Notes under the pieces: generated by a model
Seen by the model: the letters and a program-made list of their open reading frames with translations, nothing else
Told to the model about the DNA's origin: nothing
Databases searched by the model: none
Position numbers and translations under genes: made by a program
Source: Mytilinidion resinicola
Lineage: Eukaryota; Ascomycota; Dothideomycetes; Mytilinidiales; Mytilinidiaceae
Direction: 5' to 3'
Assembly: GCF_010093595.1 (NCBI RefSeq)
Contig: NW_022985438.1
Location: forward strand, 2,848,786-2,912,785
Length of the DNA: 64,000 nt
Part shown: positions 11,821-21,019 of the stretch, piece after piece
How the letters are laid out: each line of letters begins with the position of its first letter
Numbering within the stretch: the first letter of the stretch is position 1

Positions 11821-12415
11821 GGATCAAGTGGTGGACTTCCGGGCAGGTGTGCTCTGTCTTGGCCTACAAGATAGACCATTCAAAAAAAGGTTTGAACGAA
11901 ATATTATAATTTTCTCTTCATGTTTGGCCCTAGATAAAAGCAGATGGGTACTGGTGATAGTCAACTCATGTGACGCTCACGTGACTATACCCTTTCAGGT
12001 TAGCCCAGCTTAGTCACCCGAAGCTCGAACTCATCCAACTATCACTTGCCTACACGAATCGTCTCGCCTGTTATACACCGGTCACCGACCCTTTCTCCTT
12101 TTCTTTTTCGCCTATTGTTCAGCTGTACAGAGCTAGACTTCCTCTGAAGGCTCTGACATTGAGCCATCCCGTCACACAATGCCACGTAGAAAGATGAGGC
12201 TATTAGGCGCTTCGACTACCCCTTGCCAAGAAAGCCATCTTCGCCGAGAGCGCAAGCCGTGGCACCCGATTGGAGAGGCTTAGAATCGCAAGGCATGAGG
12301 CTGAGAGACAATGGGGCGCAGCAAAGACCTCGAGGAATTTCAGGTAAACCCTTCATCTTTTTCAAACTACCTCGTAGCTACCTAGAATCAACTTTCTTCA
12401 TCATCTCCCTTCAAA
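11821..12415. other. Intergenic spacer, probable HET gene promoter and leader
   Basis: Contains only short frames. Pyrimidine-rich stretches near 12090-12110 and 12395-12412 precede the HET start codon, as is common before fungal start sites. Confidence 0.45.
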
Positions 12416-14110
12416 ATGGCAAACACCACATACCCCGGCAAGACAATTGTCCCGATTCTCAAAGATTTGCCCCTTCCACAACGCCTGTATGATGAGTGGA
12501 ATGTCCCTGGTGCCAAGGATTTGGTCTTCTCACGATTCTCGCGTCGTCAAAGGATTAAGAAGGAGACCGAGAAGAAGACTGATCACACCGCCACGGAATT
12601 CCGCCTTCTACGACTCCTACCTGGTAAAGAGTCTGACATGATCGCTTGTGAGGATGTCGTAGCATCTTTCGTGGACGCGCAAAGGCCTAGCTACTATGCC
12701 TTATCATACGTATGGGGCAACCCAAAGGACCTGCTTCCGATCACATTCAATGGATCTACATTTATGATTACCCGAAACCTCTGGCACGCGCTCCGGCAGC
12801 TCCGAGCAGATAAAACTGTAGAGAAGTCCTACCTTTGGATCGACGCCATCTGCATCGACCAAACCGATAACCAAGAACGCAATCACCAGGTCTCCGCGAT
12901 GGGCCAGCTCTATAGCTCTGCGGCTGAAGTCATCGTGTGGCTTGGCGAAGGCTCGGAGCACGGTTACTACATCATGGAATTTCTGTGCCGTTTCGAAGAG
13001 GCAGGACCCAAGAAGATGGCCAGATCAGATGTGAAGCGATTTATGGGGAGTACAAGCCCAAGCGGAAGCCAGGCCATCCAGACTTTACTTAATGTGCAAT
13101 ACTGGAAGCGGATATGGATTATCCAGGAGATTGTGTTGGCAAAAACAGCTCGCTTCCAGTATGGCTCCTTCTCTGTCTCGTTGGCAGTGTTCGAAGACTT
13201 CCTCGCAAACATCCGGACTCTCCAGCCATTCAATCGTATGATCGAGGATCGACAAAGCACCTTTTTCAGGCTGGTGGAGGACCGATACAGCTTAGTTGTA
13301 CTTTTGAGACGACGACATCAAGAGGATGGTCTCACGCTTAGAGACGTTATTAGCAGCTGCGGCCCTGCAGAGGCTACAGACCCACGAGACAAGATCAATG
13401 GGGTGTTAGGTCTTGTTACCCGAGGTTTTGGCTCCTCACTCAAACCTGATTATGGGAAGTGTGCATGCAGCGTCTATATGGCAGCAATGCGGGCGATGTG
13501 TGCAGACTATAACCGTGAAAATTGGTTTCTCCACTGCTTGAAAACTTGGTCCACTTTGATCTGCGAGCTATTCTCTGATCTGGCCCCGGATCTGCTTTTC
13601 GATCCGCCCTCTCCCGCCCGCGAGAATGGCCGACCACGCCGCCAACTTCATCAACGCCCCATTGATCATGGCAAGCACGATGCTGAATTATGCGAACGGT
13701 TGGGAGTAGTGCATACATGTGATGGAATCTCTTGCGGGACTTTCCGAGCTTGTTTTATAACGCCCGAAATACTACAGGAACATGAAGAGTTGAAAAAGCA
13801 TCCAACAGATGAACACATAGAACGAAAACTCGTCAATATCAACGAAGAGAAAGTGGAGATACTGGACCCCTCCGATGTCCACGAGACTGCTTCCCATTGG
13901 CATGGACTTCCGGACAAGACTACACCGACGAGAAAGAAGTGGGCCAAGATCATAACATGGATTCATCTGATCAGAACGTCGATATTGCGACTTGGGAAGG
14001 AGAGCGGCTCCCTTATCGGTCTGAGGGGCCCCAAACTTCAAAGATGGTCTGCGAGAGGGCGATGTTGCAGTGGCAGAGATTGCACCATTAGGAGTCCGAC
14101 AGCGGAGTGA
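12416..14110 (+). CDS. HET-domain (heterokaryon incompatibility) protein
   Basis: Putative self/non-self recognition or programmed-cell-death effector of 564 residues, uninterrupted from an ATG. The HET motifs are in order: FRLLRLLPG, then YALSYVWG at about 94-101, ITRNLWHALRQLR, LWIDAICIDQ at about 142-151, ERNHQVSAMGQLYSSAAEV, and VIVWLG. These are the three conserved blocks of the domain. Further down, DPRDKINGVLGLV matches the usual second conserved region. The last 30-40 residues (from about GPKLQRW) have no protein character and overlie a tRNA-like stretch, so the genuine C-terminus is uncertain and may have been replaced by read-through or disrupted. Partner genes for a classical het pair are not visible nearby. 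Confidence 0.85.
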   Translation: MANTTYPGKTIVPILKDLPLPQRLYDEWNVPGAKDLVFSRFSRRQRIKKETEKKTDHTATEFRLLRLLPGKESDMIACEDVVASFVDAQRPSYYALSYVWGNPKDLLPITFNGSTFMITRNLWHALRQLRADKTVEKSYLWIDAICIDQTDNQERNHQVSAMGQLYSSAAEVIVWLGEGSEHGYYIMEFLCRFEEAGPKKMARSDVKRFMGSTSPSGSQAIQTLLNVQYWKRIWIIQEIVLAKTARFQYGSFSVSLAVFEDFLANIRTLQPFNRMIEDRQSTFFRLVEDRYSLVVLLRRRHQEDGLTLRDVISSCGPAEATDPRDKINGVLGLVTRGFGSSLKPDYGKCACSVYMAAMRAMCADYNRENWFLHCLKTWSTLICELFSDLAPDLLFDPPSPARENGRPRRQLHQRPIDHGKHDAELCERLGVVHTCDGISCGTFRACFITPEILQEHEELKKHPTDEHIERKLVNINEEKVEILDPSDVHETASHWHGLPDKTTPTRKKWAKIITWIHLIRTSILRLGKESGSLIGLRGPKLQRWSARGRCCSGRDCTIRSPTAE

Positions 14111-14940
14111 TAACCGCCGCTGTCGTGGATTCGACTCCCACAGCCCTTCCCTTTTCTCTCCTGTGGCCTTTGTCTCCCACATTAAAAGCAGAAGACACTG
14201 CAGCTGCCCCCACCTGCGAACCAAGGGGTTCAAGGAGCGCTTGCCAGCGCTTTCAAAAATAGGCCATGGGCTTCCTATGTAACGGGAGCAACCGAGCCTT
14301 GGTGTATAGAGTTATCATGTATTATGGTCGGAGAATGTCTGTGAGGGCGTTATCAGGCTACATGAGCGAGGGAATATGTTTCTTCAGCAGTCCTGGCTAA
14401 GGGAAGGTTACAGATAGCGACAGGTCATACGTCTCTGCGCACCCGTTTACCACTGCTCGGGGTACCCCCATAAAGTCTCAGAAACCTAGGCAAGATGTCA
14501 AGTTTCAAGCAGTGCAAATTAGGTTGCCTTTTGACTAACTGGCCATTCACTAGCTGGGGTGCTCTTTACAGTGGTGTTAAGCGAGCAAGATTGGAGTCAA
14601 GCAGTGATAAATCCGTGTGCCCAGACTTATTGCCTAGTACTATCCCTAGAAAAGAACGGTGGCCATAGCCGCTCTAGAGGGAGGTTTTACCCAGCTTGGG
14701 CTGGTTTCCTCCTCCGTAGAGAACATGTATTTCATAGAGAATACCTGTATCTATGGCCTCTAAGTCACTCTAAGCTAGATTATCTTGATCGTGACATGAA
14801 ACGCATGATAATAGGTCATCATTCTACTAGGCTAGGATATCTCTAAGGAAGAGGCAATTTGGTATAAGAAACTAAAATCCACCGAGCACTCTACATCTCG
14901 TCCCCATTAAAGAAAGAAAATTCAGTCCATATCTTTGAAA
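14111..14940. other. Spacer with a MITE-like repeat
   Basis: Between the HET gene and the ankyrin relic. Apart from repeat copy A (14411..14642) only short frames are present. Confidence 0.5.
14411..14642 (+). mobile_element. MITE-like element, copy A
   Basis: About 230 bp, similar along its length to copies at 28643..28870 and, inverted, 16394..16609. Shared landmarks in order: GGTCATAMGTCT near the left end, TTTACCACTG, a central GATGTCAAGTTT..AAGCAGTGCAA segment, CAGTGGTGT, and a right end reading GTGCCCA.ACTTAT..CCTAGTACT. It has no coding capacity. The left end carries a few extra bases (CAGATAGCGACAGG) compared with the others. A TA precedes the left end. Confidence 0.75.
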
Positions 14941-16217
14941 TCATAAGAGCTTCTCAACAGCTTCTCCGTAGACATCGCTAGAACTCGCTGCATCCTCTTC
15001 CACTTTCACCGGGCGCGAATATCCTGCTTCTGCAAGTTGCTCTGGGCTCTTTCGCGCATCTGGGATGCTATTAATCACTCCAAGCAGCTCTTCAAGCGCG
15101 AATGAGAGTTTTTCGGTATGGTCGGCTCGTTGGCGAAGCCGGTCGCTGAAATCGTCAATGCTGTAGTGCTTGTCTTGACGGACACACAAATGGTCGGCAC
15201 GGGCGAGGATCTCAAGCGTTTCAATATCGGCATAGAGAGCCGTGATATGAATGGGATTTCGACGTTGCAGACACGGGGAATTGGAGTAATCGCGCCATCT
15301 GTCAAGGATCAGGCAAAGGACGTTGTGGCTGTTGCGAGTGATGGCTGTCGTGAGCGGGGTGGCTCCGGATACTGAGACTGCGTTGATATTGGCTCCGTAT
15401 TCGAGGAATAGCATGGCGAAGCTCGCGTTGTCGGTCCGTGTGGCGCGGATAAGAGACGTGATCCCATCTACTCCACTAGATTCAATATCAGCCCCAAAGT
15501 CGAGGAAGCTTTTGACGAGTGGAATGTCGTTTGATCGTCGTGCAGCAACGTCGAGTGGACTGCCTTTCTTGATCTTTGAGGGTACTGGGGCGTCGGGGTA
15601 TGCGCCTGCTTCGAGTAACAAGCGTACACAGGCTGTGTGGCCTTGGGCGGCGGCATTAGACACCGGTCCAGACATCTGGCCGTCGATGATGTTTTGATCT
15701 GCGCCGTGGCTCAATAACGCCACTACGGCGTGTGTATCTCCCTTGGCCGCTGCCCATGCAAGCGGAGTTCGACCTATCCAATCTTGCGTATTGATATTCT
15801 CGGGATGCAGTGCGAGTTCTTCCCCCAAGCTTTCCATTGACAACCCAAGAATTATACGATGTATGTCGGTGAAACCTGTCCCGTCGATGAAATCGTCCTA
15901 ATGGCCACCACTTGTGATGAGCCGCATGACCTCGACTCCGGTATCCGAAAGACCACCCTCGAGAAGGTAGTGACAGGCTTTGATGCGGGGACTATGGTCG
16001 TTCCGGGAGATGGGTTTGTAGTCGGGGTCGACCCCAGCATGAATAAGGAACTCGCATGTTGCGTACTGTTTCCCGTACAGTGCCCAGCGCAGTAGACTGG
16101 ATCCTCTTGTAGAGCTGACGTCTTGCGGAGATGCTAGACCTTGCTGAAGAGGAATTTCAAGCCCTCGATATTTCCATTGAGGGCAAAGTTGACGCACTCA
16201 GCGCCATCAGGCACGCT
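14941..16217 (-). pseudogene. Ankyrin-repeat protein, decayed (frameshift plus premature stop)
   Basis: Remnant of a fungal ankyrin protein. At least six ankyrin units are readable, for example GRTPLAWAAAKGDTHAVVAL, GPVSNAAAQGHTACVRLLLE, GSPLDVAARRSNDIPLVKSF and DGITSLIRATRTDNASFAML. Three lesions are visible. A TAG at 15898..15900 splits two halves that are otherwise in one frame (..LITSGGH then DDFIDGTGFTDIHRIILGL). Near 16139..16143 the frame changes from VPDGAECVNFALNGNIEGLK to GLASPQDVSSTRGSSLLRW, consistent with loss of one G. A TGA at 16218..16220 ends homology upstream, so the family's usual N-terminal region is missing. Introns could not rescue all three. The intact 300-residue C-terminal frame has an ATG and might still be expressed. 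The relic sits between two inverted repeat copies. Confidence 0.75.
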
Positions 16218-16908
16218 TCAAAAGGTTTGCATAATGGTAGACAAATTTGATGTGGAATACTGAAGTTCGTATTGAAGATGTTTGTTGGTAATGAAAAAGT
16301 AGAGTGAGGGAAGGCAAAATTTCAGACCTTCTTATACCATCCATGCCGAGAGCTCCTGACTCCTACCGTCTTCATGAGTCCATTGGGGGTACATTCAGTC
16401 CTGGGTCACAAGTTATCACTGCTTCGCTTCAATCTTGCGCACTCGACAGCACTGTGAGGAGCAGCCCAGAGAGCCAGGAGCGAGTTAGTTAAGAGCCAGT
16501 CAAATTTACACTACTTGAAACTTAACGTCACGCCTAGATTTCTGAAAATCTATGGGTGTACCCCAAGCAGTGGTAAACGGGTGTGACAGACTTATGACCT
16601 GTCACTGTACAGTAGCACAGTGACCACGTCACAGAAGGCGAGGTTTGTGAGTTCGGCGACGCGATCCGCCACAGTAAGGTCAATGCGAGCGTCCCTTCGT
16701 CATGTTAGTATCAGAAGGTCACAGCTCGACACTTCAGCTTTAGGATCTTTAACAGTGAATTGGCGTGATTATGTTTTCGTAATGACTCTTGTCTCTACGT
16801 ATGACTGCCACATGAGTCTCTCTCGGATGCAATATCTGAGCTTGTAGTCACCATCCCCATTAGCCTCTTCCCACCGAAAGCGATAATGGGAAAAATCAAG
16901 CTCACCCT
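16218..16908. other. Spacer with an inverted MITE-like repeat
   Basis: Apart from repeat copy B (16394..16609) only short frames occur. It is downstream of the RidA-family gene, with which the ankyrin relic shares orientation. Confidence 0.5.
16394..16609 (-). mobile_element. MITE-like element, copy B (inverted)
   Basis: Reverse-complement copy, about 216 bp. On the plus strand it runs CAGTCCTGGGTCACAAG, TTATCACTGCTTCGCTTCAA, GAGGAGCAGCCCAG, GGTGTACCCCAAGCAGTGG, TAAACGGGTGTGACAGA, CTTATGACCTGTCACTG, then TA. The right end preserves the terminal inverted repeat best; the left end has lost part of it. No coding capacity. Confidence 0.75.
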
Positions 16909-17445
16909 CTACCCAACCAACGCAATAGTCTCAATCTCGACCGGCACCCCCTTCGGCAGCTGCTTGACCGCAACACAGCTCCTCGCCGGCTTATGTGCGA
17001 AGTACTTCTCATACACACTGTTCATCTCGGCGAAGTTGGCCATGTCATCAAGGAAGACCGTGACCTTGAAGACCTTTTCAATACTACTCCCCGCCTCCTC
17101 TAAAATCGCCAGCACATTCTTAATGCACGCCTCCGTCTTATTCGCAATGCTGCCCTCCACTAGATTTCCCTCCTTATCCGCAGGAATCTGGCCGGAGAGG
17201 AAGAGATGCGGGCCTGCGATCATTGCTTGGGACTATATTCCCCGCGTCAGCTCTAATCCGTATTTCCACGAAGCTCGACGCGTAGGTTGGAGGAAGAGGA
17301 CACCTGGAACGTACGTAAGGTCCCACAGCTACAGCATTGCCCACCCAATTAGCCTTGATCTGGATGGTACTCTATAAAAAGTGCGTCATTGAGGATACAT
17401 ACGCGGACACGCATTCTTAGTGAAGATCTTCTTTAACTCGGCCAT
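16909..17445 (-). CDS. HMF1: RidA/YjgF/YER057c family protein (Hmf1/Mmf1-like)
   Basis: Probable enamine/imine deaminase that clears reactive 2-aminoacrylate-type intermediates made by PLP enzymes. Three exons give 126 residues: 17403..17445, a 14-nt micro-exon 17315..17328, and 16909..17232. Together they read MAELKKIFTKNACP-PVGPY-SQAMIAGPHLFLSGQ, the exact RidA signature; without the micro-exon the GPYSQA motif is lost. The introns are 74 nt (donor GTATGT, acceptor CTGTAG) and 82 nt (donor GTACGT, acceptor TATAG). The active-site arginine appears late in KPARSCVAVKQLPKGVPVEIE. The leader is weakly basic, so either cytosol (Hmf1) or mitochondrion (Mmf1) is possible. Confidence 0.9.
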
Positions 17446-18377
17446 TGCTCTTGTTTGTACTGTAGCTGTTCCTGTTGGGAATCTGGGGACTCGTTGAGTC
17501 AATGGAGTTCGGAAGAGTAGAGCGGCTTGAGTAGCAATTGGTCTGATCAGGGTGCTTCGCATTAAGCTCTATGCTGGGTTGGATGAGAAAGTAAGAGTGG
17601 AGTGTTGGTTGGGTTGGTGATGTCGCGGCTTGCAGCGGCATCGGCGGTGGCTTGCGCCGGAGCGAGGAGAGTTTGTGATGCCTGCGGGGGCGGGTTTGGG
17701 GTACCCCTGGTATGTATTTGATTACCTAAAGTCACTCCTCTTTGCTTTGAAGGTGAGTAATCTTTCTGAAACCGGTTAGTTGCTTGATTAGACCTATATC
17801 TTGCAGTCTTATCGAGGTTCTGAAACTCTGTCTCCGGCCCAAGCTGCATAACAGTGGAGCGCGTATATTGGCACCCTGAACCACGGGCAGTTAGGGCTAG
17901 CGCCACCCCCACTACATCCTTGCCCGACTGCCCCTCCATGCAGAATTTTTTATGTCAGAGAGGGGCTTGTGTTTCGGAGCACATCGAATCAGGTCATACT
18001 GAAAAGCAAACCACGAACAGTGGTGTTTGGTATTCGAGAAAGCCGCCCGTCTATATGATATGATACTGTGTGTGTGATGGGATATGGTAAAGAAAAGCAG
18101 CGTGATAAATGCCGCACGCCATCGTCCAGCTGACGTGGGTGCCGGCTGATATTAGGCATCACCGTGATGAACGATGATGGTGGGAAGAATAATGTGCGGT
18201 GGTAGTAGAGAAGCCCCAAGTGACGCCGAGATGTCATGCAAATAGTTCAAAGATCAGATCAACGCCAATCCATGCTGGTAATCGTTCTCGGATGTGAGAC
18301 ATGTGAAAATAAGCATCCGTTCCTGCCTCCGCCGCGGTTTCTCCGATGTAAAGTGCAAGTCTAGAGGCTGAGGACTT
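17446..18377. other. Intergenic spacer
   Basis: Between the RidA-family start and the APT stop. The longest frame (minus, near 17562..17939) lacks domain features. No RNA gene was seen. Confidence 0.45.
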
Positions 18378-19177
18378 TTACTGGCTCGAGAGGAGAGTGT
18401 AAACGGGAGCGTCGAGCTTGTCGCGGCCTTTGAGGAAGTCGAGTTCGAGGATGAAGACGTAGCCAACGAGGGTGCCTCCGAGCTGCTTGACCAAAGAGCC
18501 GGCTGCGGCAGCAGATCCACCTGTGATACATGTCAGCGCTGTCAAGTTTCGAGCATCACTAGCTTTGTATAGTGAGACAGGAAAGGTCAGAACATACCAG
18601 TTGCAATCAGGTCATCCACCACGAGCACCTTCTGGCCGGGTTTGATCGCATCGCTCTGCATCTGGAAGAAATCCTGGCCATACTCCTTCTCGTAGCCCGC
18701 CGTGATACACGGCCCAGGCAACTTGCCTTGTTTCCTGACAGCTGCAAACCCGGCACCTATCCTCATGGCCAGGCTGGGACCAAAGAGGAATCCCCTCGCA
18801 TCTAATCCTACCACGACGTCTGGCTTCTCGTCTGGGCCGTATGTTTGGGAAACGTGGAGATCGAGAGCCCGGATCAGCGCTTCGTGGAGGGAGGCATCGG
18901 CGAAGATGGGCATGATATCCTCGAACAGGATGCCCTTGGACGGGAAGTCGGGGATCTGGCGGACAGCCGCGCGCAGCCTTATCTTAAGACTGGCGAGTTC
19001 GGAGGAGCCGGCGGCGGCGGAGGCGGGGAGTCTTCCTTGGGCATTGGAGGTGAGGGTCGGATCGGGGCTCGAGGCGGGCGGGTGGGAGGAGGTAGACGTC
19101 GCCGTGGCTGCGGGATCTGCGGGAGCTTGAGCGGTAGAGGCAGAGGACTGGGGGGCGAGGCTGTTGGGCGAGGACAT
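18378..19177 (-). CDS. APT1: Adenine phosphoribosyltransferase
   Basis: Purine salvage enzyme converting adenine and PRPP to AMP. Exon 1 (18598..19177) and exon 2 (18378..18520) splice in phase 1 across a 77-nt intron (GTATGT...CACAG) and rebuild the PRPP-binding loop [17 protein letters not shown] exactly at the junction. Other APRT features are [33 protein letters not shown], and the flexible-loop region [20 protein letters not shown]. Total 240 residues against about 180-190 usual: the first 57 residues are a Ser/Ala/Pro-rich, probably disordered extension. A start at a later Met would remove catalytic structure, so the extension is likely real or the true start is a non-AUG codon. Confidence 0.92.
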
Positions 19178-21019
19178 AGTGAGGAAGAAGAGAGGAGAGG
19201 AGAGAGGAGTGCGGCTGGGCGGTGGTGGGATGAAAAAGTAGCACCTAGGGTGTCTTGGACTGTGCAGCGCGTGTGGGGAGGCACTGGTAGGTGCGTAGAG
19301 GCGGCGTAGGCTCGGGACAGGGCAGTTGTTTGCTTGCGATGCCTCACACGGCGCGGCGGTGACAGCTGGGCTGACTGTGGGATATTCCGCGCACGTCGAC
19401 GATAGGCGGGCTCCCTGCCCACGGGCTGTCGGCGCCCTGCGCGACACGCCGCCTGCGTTTTGGCTCCAGCTTTCCTACAGGGACGTTGCTACCACCGGCC
19501 ATGTGTGAGTCTTCCGTAGGAGCATCAAGCTTCGCGATGCCCGCTGTGCTAGCTCTATTCGCCGCCGCCTCAGCTGCAACGGACACCTGGGCGCCACCCA
19601 TTGCCGTATCGCTAGGGCATTCCCGCCGGCTTCACCACCCTGCCTGCGTCTCCCGCTGCCGCCCCGATCGAATCGTCTCTTTGTTAGTCCGCAGCCATTC
19701 GGAACTTGTCGCGCCGCTCTGACACGCTCGATAAGCTGCCACCAAGTGCCAGATATCCAGCGAGCAGCACGTCGGGCACCCGCGCTTTGCGTCGCAGGGC
19801 TGGCATCCCCAGCTGTCTGTCGAGGTCGAGACGTCTCAGCATGTGCGCGGCGCCTAGCGGTCGCCATCCCACCACTGATTGATGCGAGGGAGGGATGTAT
19901 ATTGGTGTGCATCGAGGCCCTTTCACGGGCTGACTCCTCCACCACTCCATCGAGCGTCCCTAGGGCCTCAAGGCGCGACTGCCGAGAGATAGGTCCCGCC
20001 GCCCAGCACTGGCATACGAATGAGCAGGCAGCCGGCTTATTTTTATATTCCCCTTACTCAGGCCCTTGGTTGCTGTCCGGCTGTATGTCCTATCCAAGCA
20101 GGTAAAACAAACCCTTCAGGGTTCTTTCTTTCTTTCTCTCTCTCCGTGATGTAACTCCCAGGTTCTTCCTCTCCCCACCGAAATCTGATGCAACTCCGCG
20201 TTGCCATTACGATAGCAGCACAGCAGTATCGTTCCATCGAATCCGTTATTGCAGCACCTGCTCGCACCTTCTCTACAAAAAGCACGCCATCCTGCAGCAA
20301 TTCTGCACGCCGTGGAAACGCGCTCTGTTAGCGATGACCGCACCAGCCCGCACGGTAAGCGGGTTACGCGTCTCTGACCTCTTCTCGAAGTCACGACTTT
20401 GCGGGCGCCCGTGAGTCGAAGTCCGTCCCGCACGCAAGCTGTTGGGTACTTGGGTGCCTTGCCATGGCCCCTCGCTATACCCGCTGATTCGCGCGGCTCA
20501 AGAGCGTTGGGGTAGACATGCCCACATCTGATACTACGCGGCATCTCCCCTTCGGGGCGAAAGGATGTGCGAATTGCGGGCACTAAATTCTAGGCCATGG
20601 CGATCCCTTCTCAGAGCAGCTGGCGAACAGATTCGAGCCTGCGATCGAACGCATCACTGCATATCAGTCGTTATCCGTCGTTATCCATGTGCATCCAATC
20701 ACTTTGCAACACCCACATCAGCATCTGCCGTGTTCTAGATACTCCGTACCTGTTGCTGACTGACAGCATGAGTCGAACAGAGCTTCCACGCCTGGACACC
20801 TGAGTCGCAGAGTCGCTGAATCATACAATATACCTCGTGGAGATACTATCTAGGTACTAAATACCGCATAAGAACGTAAGCCACGGTACCCCAGCCGCAT
20901 CGTCCGCATATGGGTTGCGGCTATGCAACGGAATCTAGATCCCCTGCTCCGTTCAAGCTTTTCCTATCCTACCTAAACGCCACTGGATGCCACTTGCTAG
21001 ATACTCTACCCCCTCAACC
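19178..21019. other. GC-rich intergenic region, 1.8 kb
   Basis: The part from about 19.2 to 20.6 kb is GC-rich and carries many overlapping frames on both strands, the pattern expected from composition rather than coding. None shows domain motifs or consistent splice signals. A TTCTTTCTTTCTCTCTCTC pyrimidine run lies near 20125-20145. Confidence 0.45.

Noticed and set aside
19326..20583. Overlapping GC-rich frames on both strands
   Set aside because: No domain, splice or start-site support, and equal frame quality on both strands, point to composition only.
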